Source: Algoriphagus sp. AK58
GTDB lineage: Bacteria; Bacteroidota; Bacteroidia; Cytophagales; Cyclobacteriaceae
DNA: 64,000 nt
Assembly: GCF_014324365.1 (NCBI RefSeq)
Contig: NZ_QEIG01000022.1
Span: 95,806-159,805 of the forward strand
Direction: 5' to 3'
In this document: positions 16,718 to 26,428 of the stretch, one piece after another
Layout: each line of letters starts with the position of its first letter
Numbering within the stretch: position 1 is the stretch's first letter
The notes under the pieces: generated by a model
What the model was told of the DNA's origin: nothing
Seen by the model: only the letters and a program-made list of their open reading frames with translations
The model's database searches: none
Made by a program: the position numbers and the translations under genes

Positions 16718-18322
16718 GTGAAAAAAGTGTTGATTTTTTTTGGGAGCGTAATAGGGATAATTGTCCTTTTTGCGGGGGCGGTATATTTATTAGGCGAAGC
16801 CTGGATCAATAAAAATCTAGTTAACATGATCAACAGCAAGCCTGATCGAAAATATGATTTTTTGTTTACAAAGGTTGATTTCAATATAGTGGAACGAAGT
16901 ATCGAGATCGATGAAGTTGAAATCATTCCATTGGATAGTGTTTCAAACTCTTTTGTAAAGGGAAAGGTAGATGTAGCCTATTTAAGTGGGATCAATTTGA
17001 AAAAGCTGGTACTGGAGAAAGATCTCACCCTTGAAAAATTGAAGTTCATAAATGCTGATTTTGTTATCCATCACAAGGCTGGGGAGTCTAAAAAAAAGGC
17101 ATCTGATCATGAATTGAAAAGTCTTTTCGGTGACATACTTTCCAGAGGATTGCTGGAAGAATTTCAGATAGAAAAGGGTAGTGCTTTGATTTTGGATGAA
17201 GGCAAGGAGATAGGGTATTTGAAAAGGCTGGATATTTTGGCTACTGGGCTTGTAACAGATTCCTTGGTTTGGAACAACATGATTCCGTTTAAGTATGACC
17301 GCATCAGTCTCCATATAGACAGTCTTTTTTATGATCTTCAGGGGCAGCAAGTCAACCTAGGCAAGTTTACTTTTGACACGGCGGAAGACAAGGTGAAATT
17401 TGAAAACTTGAGTTTTACCTATTCTGAATCTCTGGAAAAGGCCTCCCAAAAAATGCAATTTCAGACCGACTTGATCAATGTAGAGCTGGATTCCATGGTG
17501 TTTATGGGGTTGGAATCTAATAGCAGGTTTCAGAGTGATTTGGATGTTAGGGCGGATAAGCTCACTGTTGCAGGACTTAATCTCAAAGATTTTAGGAATA
17601 AAAGTAAGCCTCGTCCAAAAGATGAAATCAAACCCATGTTTCAAGGAATGTTACAAAAAGTGAATTTTCCGCTTAAGTTGGACTCCTTGATTTTGGTCAA
17701 TGGTCACATCGCTTACAGTGAAAATGTTCCTGAAAAAGGGGAGTCATGGGAATTACATTGGACAGAACTCAACGGTCATATCGTCAACGTCACTACCATT
17801 CCTGAATTTCAAAACCAACTGGAGCATTTTGATGCTTCTGTGAAAGGAAAAGTCAAAGGGGAAGGAATATTGGATTTCAAGTTGAAAGTCCCTTATGATA
17901 AGGAAGCCTTCAATTTGGAAGTAGAATTGAAAAACTTTGATCTGACTACCCTTAATTCTACCATGAAGCCCATTATGAATGGGGATGTGACTTCCGGCCA
18001 CATGGATAGACTGAAATTAGTCATTAAGGCTACCGAGGCATCTGCCCATGTGGATATGATTTTTGACTACAAGGATTTAAAGGTCGAGATGTTCAATAAA
18101 AAAGGGGAAAAGAAGAATATTTTTTCTTCCACGGCAGCCAACCTCGCCTTGAATCATTCCAATTTGCCAGGTGAGAAAAAATACGTTCACCCATCCTTTT
18201 TGATGCAGCGCAATCGCTCTCGTGGACCTTTTTATTTGATTTGGCAGAGTACCAAAGAAGGCATGTTGAAAATTGTGCCAGGTGGAGCGGTTAAGACAAT
18301 CTTAAAATCGGCAGAAAAATAA
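16718..18322 (+). CDS. AsmA-like/DUF748-like envelope protein
   Basis: A 534-residue protein starting at a GTG (no better upstream start; the first residues MKKVLIFFGSVIGIIVLFAGAVYLL form a single N-terminal membrane anchor). The rest is predicted extracytoplasmic, rich in alternating beta strands with repeated 'LDSLIL', 'VELKNFDL', 'GHMDRLKLVIKA' patterns, as in AsmA-type lipid-transport proteins. Size fits smaller AsmA relatives. I cannot identify a specific homologue. Monocistronic; a hairpin follows at 18331. Confidence 0.65.
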   Translation: MKKVLIFFGSVIGIIVLFAGAVYLLGEAWINKNLVNMINSKPDRKYDFLFTKVDFNIVERSIEIDEVEIIPLDSVSNSFVKGKVDVAYLSGINLKKLVLEKDLTLEKLKFINADFVIHHKAGESKKKASDHELKSLFGDILSRGLLEEFQIEKGSALILDEGKEIGYLKRLDILATGLVTDSLVWNNMIPFKYDRISLHIDSLFYDLQGQQVNLGKFTFDTAEDKVKFENLSFTYSESLEKASQKMQFQTDLINVELDSMVFMGLESNSRFQSDLDVRADKLTVAGLNLKDFRNKSKPRPKDEIKPMFQGMLQKVNFPLKLDSLILVNGHIAYSENVPEKGESWELHWTELNGHIVNVTTIPEFQNQLEHFDASVKGKVKGEGILDFKLKVPYDKEAFNLEVELKNFDLTTLNSTMKPIMNGDVTSGHMDRLKLVIKATEASAHVDMIFDYKDLKVEMFNKKGEKKNIFSSTAANLALNHSNLPGEKKYVHPSFLMQRNRSRGPFYLIWQSTKEGMLKIVPGGAVKTILKSAEK

Positions 18323-18330
18323 GCGGTCTA

Positions 18331-18368
18331 CTCCAGTTCTTACTTCAAAATGAAGGTGTACTCTGGAG
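18331..18368 (+). terminator. Possible terminator after the AsmA-like gene
   Basis: CTCCAG...CTGGAG outer stem with an inner CTTCA-AAA-TGAAG stem, followed 15-20 bases later by a T-rich stretch. Weak but well placed. Confidence 0.4.
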
Positions 18369-18508
18369 AATCATTATTCTTGTTTTTTACAATTATGAAA
18401 TTAAGTAAACTATATTATCAGTTTTTAAATTAATAAAAGTACATTTTTTGTCAATGAAATGCGTTATGAATTAACTGAAAAAATAAGTTCTGTTTAATAA
18501 TTAAATGT

Positions 18509-18540
18509 TTTGTGAATGTTCGGACTATAACTTACTTTTC
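18509..18540 (+). promoter_or_regulatory. Candidate Bacteroidota-type promoter for the S8 protease
   Basis: TTTG at 18509-18512 and TACTTTTC at 18533-18540, 20 bp apart, fit the -33 TTTG / -7 TAnnTTTG layout of the primary Bacteroidota sigma factor with one mismatch. The start codon follows at 18567. Confidence 0.4.
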
Positions 18541-18566
18541 TAGAAATCATTAACCAAATTTACCTT

Positions 18567-19958
18567 ATGAGAAAACTTTATTCTGTGCTGTCTTTTTCAG
18601 CCCTGTTGGGTTTAGCAGCATCCTGCGGTGAAATCATCGAAAATGAAGTAGCCGTTTCTGACGCAGTGCAGCGAGTAACACACCAAGAATTCGTTCCGGG
18701 TCAGCTATTAATCAAGTACAAAACGACCACTGTAGGCTCCAGACTTTCCCAGGATATTTTGGGAATGATTCAAGCTCAAGTAGTGGAAGAAATCAAAACC
18801 GAGGCTATGGAGTTGGCAAATGCCCGTAAGAGTGGTCCAAGTGGAGACCTGCTTCTGGTACAAAGTAACTTAGGTACCTTGGAAGCCATCGAGCGACTTC
18901 GCAACATGCCAGAGGTAGAATATGCTGAGCCCAACTGGATTTACAACCACTTTGCTACCTCCAATGACACCTACTTTACAGGTGGTCAGCTTTGGGGTAT
19001 GTCAGCCAATAACAACCAATTTGGTTCCGGAGCTGCCACTGCATGGAATGCAAATAAACTCGGATCCTCCACAGTTTACATCGGAATTATCGATGAGGGC
19101 TATATGTATACTCATGAGGATTTAGCAGCCAATGCAGGGGTCAATCCCGGTGAAATTGCAGGAAATGGGGTTGACGATGACGGAAACGGACTGATTGACG
19201 ATGTTTACGGCTGGGATTTCGCCGGAAACAACAGTTCCCTATTTGATGGAACTGCGGACGATCATGGTACCCACGTGGCCGGCACTATTGGTGGCGTAGG
19301 TGGAAATGCCAAAGGTGTTGCCGGGGTGGTGTGGAACGTGAAAATGATGGGAGCAAAATTCTTGGGAAGTCAGGGAGGAACTACAGCCAATGCGATCAAA
19401 TCGGTTGATTATTTCACCGATTTGAAGACTCGTCACAATTTGAATATTGTGGCTACCAACAACTCTTGGGGTGGTGGAGGCTTCTCTCAAGCTTTGAAAG
19501 ATGCCATTGATCGCGCAGGTGCAGCTGGGATTCTATTTATCGCTGCAGCTGGCAATTCAGGTACCAACAACGATGCCACGCCAAGTTATCCTTCTAGCTA
19601 TTCTTCTGAAAATATCATTGCAGTAGCTTCTATCACTAGCTCTGGTGCTTTATCCTCCTTCTCTCAATTTGGCGCAACTTCAGTAGATATCGGAGCCCCC
19701 GGTTCTGGAATCTGGTCAACAGTACCAGTGGCTGTAGGAAAAGGCAAGAATGCTACCATTGGTTCGGGCTATGCCAGCTACAACGGTACGTCTATGGCAA
19801 CCCCACATGTATCTGGTGCAGCTGCCCTGTACGCCTCATTGAATCCGGGTGCTTCTGCGACTCAGATCAAAAATGCGATTTTGAGTTCTGCTGTTGCTAC
19901 CCCTTCCCTGAATGGAAGAGTGGCGACCAATGGCCGACTTAATGTTGCTGGATTCTAA
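18567..19958 (+). CDS. S8 family (subtilisin-like) lipoprotein serine protease
   Basis: A 463-residue secreted protease with a lipoprotein-type signal (LAASC, Cys20). An inhibitor_I9-like propeptide covers about 45-125 (FVPGQLLIKYK ... EVEYAEPNW). The catalytic domain follows with Asp176 (GIIDEGY, where most subtilases have DTG/DSG), His233 (DDHGTHVAG), the oxyanion Asn in AAAGNSG and Ser409 (YNGTSMATPHVSG). All triad residues are present, so it should be active outside the cell or on the surface. There is no C-terminal sorting domain. It is followed by a strong terminator. Confidence 0.95.
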   Translation: MRKLYSVLSFSALLGLAASCGEIIENEVAVSDAVQRVTHQEFVPGQLLIKYKTTTVGSRLSQDILGMIQAQVVEEIKTEAMELANARKSGPSGDLLLVQSNLGTLEAIERLRNMPEVEYAEPNWIYNHFATSNDTYFTGGQLWGMSANNNQFGSGAATAWNANKLGSSTVYIGIIDEGYMYTHEDLAANAGVNPGEIAGNGVDDDGNGLIDDVYGWDFAGNNSSLFDGTADDHGTHVAGTIGGVGGNAKGVAGVVWNVKMMGAKFLGSQGGTTANAIKSVDYFTDLKTRHNLNIVATNNSWGGGGFSQALKDAIDRAGAAGILFIAAAGNSGTNNDATPSYPSSYSSENIIAVASITSSGALSSFSQFGATSVDIGAPGSGIWSTVPVAVGKGKNATIGSGYASYNGTSMATPHVSGAAALYASLNPGASATQIKNAILSSAVATPSLNGRVATNGRLNVAGF

Positions 19959-19982
19959 TTGCTTAATTTCCCATAACTTGAA

Positions 19983-20008
19983 AGAGCCCCAATCGGGGCT
20001 CTTTTTTG
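19983..20008. terminator. Strong hairpin terminator between convergent genes
   Basis: AGAGCCCCAATCGGGGCTCT has a perfect 8-bp stem and 4-nt loop, followed by six T. It lies between the S8 protease and the convergent PaiB-like gene. Confidence 0.9.
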
Positions 20009-20009
20009 T

Positions 20010-20630
20010 TTAATACGGTCTTCTTTTTTTCATTTCCTCAGCTACTTCTTTATCCAGAGGGAATGCACTTTGTTCCAGTTTTTTGACAATGTTTTGATAG
20101 TTGACATCGTCCCGATTTTGTGAAAGTTTGGCGCTGGCATGTACTTCCTCGATTTTCACCTCGATTCCCACCAAGGCACGGATTTGACTTTCCACGTACG
20201 CTTCACTCATCGTCTCCACATGTACCCGGTTTGGTCGACCGTTTTCATATCCATCCACTAGTGACTTCAGGTGATGCATCAGTTCTTCTCCTTCAATGAT
20301 GCGGATCTTTCCATAGACGTGGACAGCAAGGTAATTCCAGGTGGGTACATTTTCGTGGTTATACCAAGAGGAGGAAATGTAAGCGTGAGGACCCTGAAAA
20401 AGGATCAATACCTGCTCATTTTCTGAAAAAGACTTCCATTGAAGGTTGGCTTTAGCCAAATGCCCATGAAGCACGGCCTCCCCGGCTGGACTTTTATCCA
20501 GTATGAAAGGTAAATGGGTTGCCCAAGGCCTTCCATCCACTTGGGAAATCAAGGTGGCAAAGGCGTTTTTTTGAATAAACTCAATGACTTCTGGCTCGTT
20601 TTCCCAGAGGTTTTTTGGATGGATATACAT
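20010..20630 (-). CDS. FMN-binding PaiB-family protein
   Basis: A 206-residue protein with the split-barrel flavin-binding fold of PaiB-type 'negative transcriptional regulators'. Typical blocks: MYIHPKNLWENEPEVIEFIQ, FATLISQVDGRPWATHLPFIL, LHGHLAKANLQW, GPHAYISSSWY and VPTWNYLAVHVYG. Length matches the family. Despite the name, most homologues are better regarded as flavin/haem-binding proteins of unclear function. Convergent with the S8 gene. Confidence 0.92.
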   Translation of the reverse strand: MYIHPKNLWENEPEVIEFIQKNAFATLISQVDGRPWATHLPFILDKSPAGEAVLHGHLAKANLQWKSFSENEQVLILFQGPHAYISSSWYNHENVPTWNYLAVHVYGKIRIIEGEELMHHLKSLVDGYENGRPNRVHVETMSEAYVESQIRALVGIEVKIEEVHASAKLSQNRDDVNYQNIVKKLEQSAFPLDKEVAEEMKKRRPY

Positions 20631-20701
20631 AGGGAGCGGAGGTTATGTCTAAGGGGATTTGGTCGATTTCTGACCTCCAAGGTAAAAACATCCAGTGTGC
20701 T

Positions 20702-21592
20702 TTACCAATTCACAAAAGAAATCCCAAACCCCAAGGTGGTTTGCCTGTGGTTGTAATCAATGAGGGTTTCGCCATACCCCGTAAATACTTGCATCTGCAA
20801 GTTCAGGTGTTTCAGTATGGGGTATTCGTAGGTCATCTGTGCACTGCCATGATTATCTTTCAATTTTAAGTTATTGCTTGCAGTCAGGTAGATATGGTGT
20901 TTTCCTGGGTAATAGTTGAAAATGACCGAAGCCCGCCCCATGAATTGGGTGATTTCAGGGTTTTGATCGTCCTTGTCCGGAATCCTTATCCATGGCCTAA
21001 TAATCAGGGACCAGTGGTCTTGTTCGAGGCCCAGATGAAAAATTACCCGATTCCAACTTCGGGAGAGAGGTATGTCTCTGCCATTAGACTGGTGACTGAG
21101 GGAGAAACCAATCATTTTTCCCTTCATTCCGAGCAAGTTGAAATTGACCGGATAGTTGAAAATCAGTTCCGGTTCAAAATTCAATTCCCTGAAAGCTCGG
21201 GATCGCTCCAGGTTATACACTTGCCAAAATGCTTTTTGTGTAAAAGCAAGCCAAATATCTCCTTTTTCTGAGAAAAGGGATTGAGCTATTTTGGTTTTGA
21301 AGCTGAATTGAAAAGTGGCTTCATAGGATTTTAGGTCCAACGATTCAGTAGCGGAATAGACTGGATTCTCGCTTTGCGGAAGCTGGTTGGGATGGTTACT
21401 CCATTTGATTGCATTGAGGTAAAAAGGCTTGTATGGTATAAGGCGGAAGGTTTCTTTGTTTGTTTCAGCTCCGAGTTCCCAACTTTCAGAAAGAGTTGTG
21501 TAGCGGGAGGGAATGGTTGGTTTTTCTTTGATTTGAGCCAAGGCTACCCAAGAGAAAAAAAATGTCAGGAAGAACAAAGCCAGTTTTTTCAT
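20702..21592 (-). CDS. pldA: Outer-membrane phospholipase A (OMPLA)
   Basis: A 296-residue outer-membrane beta-barrel with a signal peptide (ATG at 21592; cleavage near ALAQ). The active-site segment GFSLSHQSNGRDIPLSRSWNR gives His167, Ser169 and Asn181, with exactly the spacing of E. coli PldA His142-Ser144-Asn156. Flanking barrel strands are family-like (FNYPVNFNLLGMKG, PWIRIPDKDDQNP). It hydrolyses glycerophospholipids in the outer leaflet, keeping lipid asymmetry. Monocistronic, divergent from the helicase gene. Confidence 0.92.
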   Translation of the reverse strand: MKKLALFFLTFFFSWVALAQIKEKPTIPSRYTTLSESWELGAETNKETFRLIPYKPFYLNAIKWSNHPNQLPQSENPVYSATESLDLKSYEATFQFSFKTKIAQSLFSEKGDIWLAFTQKAFWQVYNLERSRAFRELNFEPELIFNYPVNFNLLGMKGKMIGFSLSHQSNGRDIPLSRSWNRVIFHLGLEQDHWSLIIRPWIRIPDKDDQNPEITQFMGRASVIFNYYPGKHHIYLTASNNLKLKDNHGSAQMTYEYPILKHLNLQMQVFTGYGETLIDYNHRQTTLGFGISFVNW

Positions 21593-21724
21593 CAAATTTT
21601 GAAGCTTTTTTGAGGCAAGTCCATAGGCTCAACCTTTTGGAAGGTTTACCTTGGTCTCCGATTGGGTGCTTAGTAATTTATTACAAAAGGCTGAGTAAAT
21701 CAGAAATAATGGTAATTTAGTTTT

Positions 21725-23980
21725 ATGAACATTTCCACTGACCGACTGGAGTTGGCGGCACGTTTTGTGAACAACACCGGAGCTCCGATTTTTTTGACAG
21801 GGAAGGCAGGGACAGGAAAGACCACTTTTCTCCGAGCGCTTGCCCAACGCACCCACAAGCGATTTGTGATCTTGGCACCTACCGGCATTGCCGCGCTCAA
21901 TGCCAAAGGAGTCACGATTCACTCCCAGTTTCTATTACCGTTTGGGACCTTTTTGCCAGTGCGTGAACCCGAAGGGAAGTACAGTGACCGACACGGTTTT
22001 TTCACCCAGCAAACGCTCGCCCGAAGTCATCCTCTGAACCAGTTTCGCCGTAACGTCCTCAAATCGATTGATCTCTTGGTCATCGATGAGGTCAGCATGC
22101 TTCGAGCGGATATCTTGGACGCGATCGACTACCGCATGCGAAGTGTGAAGAGGAATTACCACGTACCTTTTGGCGGGATTCAGGTTTTGTTTATTGGTGA
22201 CCTGTACCAGCTACCGCCAGTGGTAAAGGACGAAGAATGGAGTGTCCTAAGCCGGTTTTATAAATCCATGCATTTCTTTGAGGCGAAAGCACTGCAAAAT
22301 TCCGGATTAGTGTACCTCGAGCTTGATAAAATCTTTCGGCAGCAGGATGAGACATTTATCCGCATTCTAAATAATCTTCGAGACAATCTGTCCACACCCG
22401 AGGATGTACGAATCCTCAATCAGCACTACAAAACCCCAGATGAAATCCGGGATTTGCCTCCCTGCATTACACTGACCACCCATAACTACAAGGCGGACGA
22501 AATCAATCTCCGCGAACTCAGAAGTTTGGATGGGGCTTCCTTTTTTTATGACGCAGACATTGATCGGGAGTTTCCGGAGCATTTGTATCCCTTGCCCGAG
22601 TCCATCGAGCTCAAAGTCGGGGCCCGGGTCATGTTTATCAAAAATGATACCTCAGGCCTATCCTCTTATTTCAACGGTAAATTGGCTACTGTTTCGAAAC
22701 TGACAACAGATCAGGTAGTGGTCGAAATGGATGATTCCGGAGAGGAGTACACCTTGAAAAAGGAGCTTTGGGAAAACAAAAAATACCGGATCAATCCTGA
22801 CACTAAAGAACTGGAAGAGGAAGTAATAGGCACTTTTTCCCAATTTCCGATTAAATTAGCTTGGGCAGTTACGGTACACAAAAGCCAAGGGCTAACCTTT
22901 GATCGCGCGATTGTGGATGTGGGCCAAGCCTTTGCGCCAGGACAGGTGTATGTGGCGCTCAGCCGACTTCGAAGTCTGGATGGCTTGGTGCTGCGAACGC
23001 GTGTACAGACGGATGTCATCTACTCGGATGCCAAAGTCGTCGAGTTTACCCAAAGCAAATCCGCCACTCAAGACCTTGCCGGGCTCCTTCACCAAAATCA
23101 GCAAGCCTACCTTAGTCAGCTCATCGAATCGACTTTCGAGTTTGAATCCCTGATTTCTTCGATGACCCAATTTGACCGGGATCAGGAAACTACCTTGGAA
23201 TTTGAAGAGGAAGATTTGAGAAAAGACTTGCCGGCGATTTTTGAGATTTTGGAAAAAGAGCGAGAGAACACGCGCAAATTCCGACAGCAATTACAGTCGC
23301 TCATTCAGTCCAAACACGAGGAAAAGCTACTGGACCGGGTAGAAAAGGGGACAGCCTATTACCTGGATCTTTTGGTAAAATCGCTCGAAATCCTCCTTAG
23401 GCATCAGTTGCGGATCGAGGATTTTGCCCGTATAAAAACTTATCAAAACGGCATCGAAGAACTTGAAATCGAGTTGCTTCGCAAATATACTGCGATCGCC
23501 AAAAGCGGTAATCTCATTCAAGCTATCCTCAAAGGAGAAGTGGCTGAGAAAATGGAAGCCATAGATCTCCGAGTCAAGCAACTCCGCGTCAATCTGGTTG
23601 CTTTGATTCAAAAAGAGCTTCCCGAAAGGACTTTTGCCAAAAACAAAACCGGTCGTAAAAAGTCCAAAGAACCCAAAGAACCCAAGGAGAAAAAAGAAAA
23701 TACCAAAGCCTGGAGCATCCGGCTTTTTCAGGAAGGAAAGACACCCGAGCAGATCGCCGAGGAACGTGGCTATACGGTCTCCACCATCATGGGGCATCTG
23801 GCCCATGGGGTAAAACTTGGCCAAATCCAACTTGAAGATTTAGTCCCCCCCAAGACTATCCGGGAGATTCAGCACGTGGAAGAAAAGCTCGATTCCCTGA
23901 AGGCGTATTTTGAGCATTTTGGAGGGAAATATGACTACGGTACCCTGAGATTAGTGCTTTACTCAGGCAGGGAGGAATGA
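21725..23980 (+). CDS. PIF1-like SF1 DNA helicase with C-terminal helix-turn-helix
   Basis: A 751-residue ATPase. Walker A LTGKAGTGKTT (about 23-33), APTGIAALNAKGVTIHS, Walker B LLVIDEVSML, FIGDLYQLPPV and the C-terminal AWAVTVHKSQGLTFDRAIVDVG block are diagnostic for PIF1/RecD-type 5'-3' helicases. After a charged linker (KNKTGRKKSKEPKEPKEKKE) a helix-turn-helix domain (HTH_40-like, about 660-715) reads SIRLFQEGKTPEQIAEERGYT. This architecture is common in Bacteroidota. Likely roles are unwinding of G-quadruplex or R-loop structures during replication. It stands alone. Confidence 0.93.
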   Translation: MNISTDRLELAARFVNNTGAPIFLTGKAGTGKTTFLRALAQRTHKRFVILAPTGIAALNAKGVTIHSQFLLPFGTFLPVREPEGKYSDRHGFFTQQTLARSHPLNQFRRNVLKSIDLLVIDEVSMLRADILDAIDYRMRSVKRNYHVPFGGIQVLFIGDLYQLPPVVKDEEWSVLSRFYKSMHFFEAKALQNSGLVYLELDKIFRQQDETFIRILNNLRDNLSTPEDVRILNQHYKTPDEIRDLPPCITLTTHNYKADEINLRELRSLDGASFFYDADIDREFPEHLYPLPESIELKVGARVMFIKNDTSGLSSYFNGKLATVSKLTTDQVVVEMDDSGEEYTLKKELWENKKYRINPDTKELEEEVIGTFSQFPIKLAWAVTVHKSQGLTFDRAIVDVGQAFAPGQVYVALSRLRSLDGLVLRTRVQTDVIYSDAKVVEFTQSKSATQDLAGLLHQNQQAYLSQLIESTFEFESLISSMTQFDRDQETTLEFEEEDLRKDLPAIFEILEKERENTRKFRQQLQSLIQSKHEEKLLDRVEKGTAYYLDLLVKSLEILLRHQLRIEDFARIKTYQNGIEELEIELLRKYTAIAKSGNLIQAILKGEVAEKMEAIDLRVKQLRVNLVALIQKELPERTFAKNKTGRKKSKEPKEPKEKKENTKAWSIRLFQEGKTPEQIAEERGYTVSTIMGHLAHGVKLGQIQLEDLVPPKTIREIQHVEEKLDSLKAYFEHFGGKYDYGTLRLVLYSGREE

Positions 23981-24054
23981 AAGGAACCCACCATCAACTC
24001 TAGGTCAGGCCAGTTCGACTAAGGACTTGAATCATTCTAGGTTAAGATTTTTTC

Positions 24055-24082
24055 AACCACATAGCCCATAGAGCGCACCTAG
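24055..24082 (+). repeat. Single copy of the CACATAG-type element
   Basis: AACCACATAGCCCATAGAG and the following bases match the arm of the inverted repeat at 10059-10138. It lies in the 244-bp gap between the helicase and the convergent peptidase, where I see nothing else. Confidence 0.5.
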
Positions 24083-24224
24083 TTTCTGTTCATTCACAAT
24101 AGGTTAGTTTGGATACGTACCATGGTGCGGGAACCTTGAGCCAGCCTGAGGTTCCTCAGTCAGGTATGAATCGTGCCTCATGAATCCCAACTTCCTTACT
24201 TCCACGCATTCCAACTTCCCAGCC

Positions 24225-25742
24225 TTAATACATCTTCTCACTCAGTACACTCATGATCGTCAGAATCCCTTCTTTGTAGTTTCCAAGGCGTATGTTTTCA
24301 TTCGGACTGTGTTGGTTGTTGTCTGCGTTGACGGTGGGGATGGTGACAGCGGGAATTCCCAAAGCATCCACAAAAGGAGAAATAGGAATCGAACCGCCGG
24401 AAATTCGAATTTGCACCGGATCCTGACCAAAGGCACGGTTCATTGCCTTTCTTAGCCAAGCACCTGTCGGAGAATCCATTGGCGTCCGGAAAGCTTGATA
24501 GGAAATTGAGGTATTAACTTTTACAATTTTAGGATTAGTCATGCGCTCCTCATCGGTAGGATCTTTTTCCACGATATGAAAGCCTTGCTTGCGGATATGG
24601 TCTTTGATCAATCCAAAAAGCCTTACCGGATCGGATTCCGGAACCAAGCGTATGTCCAGTTCGGCTACGGCCGTTGCTGGTATAATGGTGGTTGCCTGTG
24701 CGCCAGTATATCCTGCCGACATTCCTCGGATATTGAGTGAAGGATAGTTGATGCTTTCTTGATAGCTTTTTCCAACTTGATCGGTGCGGCCAAGGCCCAA
24801 TCGCTTTTTTACCGCAGGTTCATTGTCCGGAACGGCAGCGAAGATCTTTTGCTCAGCTTCCGTAAAGGTGATGCCATCATAGAATCCCGGGATGACCACT
24901 CTCCCGTTTTCATCCTTCATGGAGGCCAAAAGTTGGGACATCAGCAAAGCCGGATTGGGGGCGTAATTGCCGTAATGCCCACTGTGCTGTGGAAGCTTGG
25001 GACCGTAGGTGGTGAGGAAAAGTTCCGAAATTCCTCTTGCACCATAGCTAAGTGTAGGCAGATTGGAGGTGTGGCGTGGGCCGTCCATGATGAGCATGAG
25101 ATCAGCGGCCAGTTTGTCTTTGTATTGAACCACTGCGGCGGGTAGTCTTGGCGAACCCTGTTCCTCCTCAAAGTCCAGGATGATTTTCACGGAATAATCC
25201 GGAGAAATACCTGCTTCGGTCAGGGCATCCCAAGCAGTAATAAACATCGCCAAGGGGCCCTTGTCATCGGAAGTGGAGCGACCAAAAATTCTCCATTCGG
25301 GATTGTATTCCGTTCTCAGTCTTTCCATGGGCAGGACTTCCCATGTTCCGGAAGCCGTTTGCGCTTTGAGCACAGGCTCGTAAGCATTGGGCTGATCCCA
25401 CTTGCTGATATCTACTGCCTGTCCGTCCACATGGAAGTAAAAAAGTGCCGTTTTTTTAGCGTTTGGTTGCTTTTTCTCCACCAAAAGTAAGGGGATTCCC
25501 CCCGTGTCCAATCGTTCGGTGGTCCACTTTCGGGCAGCAAAAACCTGCTCACACCATTTGATGTTGACCTCGATCTGCTCCGGGAAAACCGCATCATTCG
25601 GCATCGCAACGATCTCTTGGAGGAGTCTTAAGCCAGATTGCCATTGTTTTTCTGTTAGTGCTTCCAGGCGGGCTCGGTCAGGAGATTGGGCAAATAGGCC
25701 TGTGGAAACTAACAGGGCTAGGCCTAGACATAACTGTTTCAT
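24225..25742 (-). CDS. M20 family metallopeptidase (dipeptidase-like), exported
   Basis: A 505-residue enzyme starting at the ATG at 25742, which gives a signal peptide MKQLCLGLALLVSTGLFAQ; the open frame upstream is not coding-like. M20 features: ALFYFHVDGQAVD (first metal-ligand region), FGRSTSDDKGPLAMF (bridging Asp), ILDFEEEQGSP (Glu pair), and ISGGSIPISPF followed by NADNNQHSPNENI near the C terminus. The inserted lid domain is at about 215-330. It resembles CNDP/PepV-type dipeptidases and would work in the periplasm. Substrate unknown. No obvious operon. Confidence 0.92.
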   Translation of the reverse strand: MKQLCLGLALLVSTGLFAQSPDRARLEALTEKQWQSGLRLLQEIVAMPNDAVFPEQIEVNIKWCEQVFAARKWTTERLDTGGIPLLLVEKKQPNAKKTALFYFHVDGQAVDISKWDQPNAYEPVLKAQTASGTWEVLPMERLRTEYNPEWRIFGRSTSDDKGPLAMFITAWDALTEAGISPDYSVKIILDFEEEQGSPRLPAAVVQYKDKLAADLMLIMDGPRHTSNLPTLSYGARGISELFLTTYGPKLPQHSGHYGNYAPNPALLMSQLLASMKDENGRVVIPGFYDGITFTEAEQKIFAAVPDNEPAVKKRLGLGRTDQVGKSYQESINYPSLNIRGMSAGYTGAQATTIIPATAVAELDIRLVPESDPVRLFGLIKDHIRKQGFHIVEKDPTDEERMTNPKIVKVNTSISYQAFRTPMDSPTGAWLRKAMNRAFGQDPVQIRISGGSIPISPFVDALGIPAVTIPTVNADNNQHSPNENIRLGNYKEGILTIMSVLSEKMY

Positions 25743-25969
25743 AGGTAGGTGATTTTCTTTTACCGATTTACACAGAAAATGCCAGAGGTGCACAATAGTT
25801 TTGCTGCGAAATGGACTATGGCTAAAAGTTAGGTTGCATGGTTTTTTGGAAGGGGATAACCTATGGAGCAGGATCAATGGTCTCTCCCTTGACCAAGTGA
25901 AGACTCCTTTCGCTGAATGACGCTTATTTACACAGATCGAAAAAAATCTTTCCCGCCTCCGGAATTGGA

Positions 25970-26428
25970 TTACAAATCCTTGATAAAACAAACGATCCGC
26001 TCAGTTTCTCTGAACCCTGCTTTAGAGTGGAAATTGATGCTATGTGCATTAGAAATGGGGGTATCAGAAGCCATTTGCTTGATTCCCTTTGTTTTGGCCC
26101 AGTTTTCACCGGCTTGGATTAGCCTTTTGCCAAGCCCTTTATTTCTGTACTCAGGTTTAATAAAAATCCCTTCCAGGTATGCAGTGGGGCGATTTTCTGC
26201 TCCTTCCACGTAGTCAAATCGAACCGACACATGGATAAACCCAATGCCATTTTCCCGATTTTTAAGTAGAAAACAGGCATCATGGTCAGATGGGATTAAA
26301 CTGAGGTAATATTCTCTTTCCTCCTCATATTGGCAGTCATGCCAAAGCTCAAGAGTAAGCCTGGTGAAGGTGTCCAGGTTGTGAGGTAAAAGCTTTTCAA
26401 TTACAATTTCAGGATTCTGTTCGGTCAT
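25970..26428 (-). CDS. AAC(6')-I-like GNAT acetyltransferase
   Basis: A 152-residue GNAT enzyme. The end is strikingly like aminoglycoside 6'-N-acetyltransferases: AYLEGIFIKPEYRNKGLGKRL (acetyl-CoA loop), then ASDTPISNAHSINFHSKAG and FRETERIVCFIKDL; the N-terminal half has LELWHDC and FIHVSVRFDYVEG. This is the AAC(6')-I layout, including length. Whether it acts on aminoglycosides or another amine cannot be told; chromosomal relatives in environmental bacteria are often silent or low-level. It overlaps the upstream glycine-rich membrane-protein gene by four bases. Confidence 0.85.
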   Translation of the reverse strand: MTEQNPEIVIEKLLPHNLDTFTRLTLELWHDCQYEEEREYYLSLIPSDHDACFLLKNRENGIGFIHVSVRFDYVEGAENRPTAYLEGIFIKPEYRNKGLGKRLIQAGENWAKTKGIKQMASDTPISNAHSINFHSKAGFRETERIVCFIKDL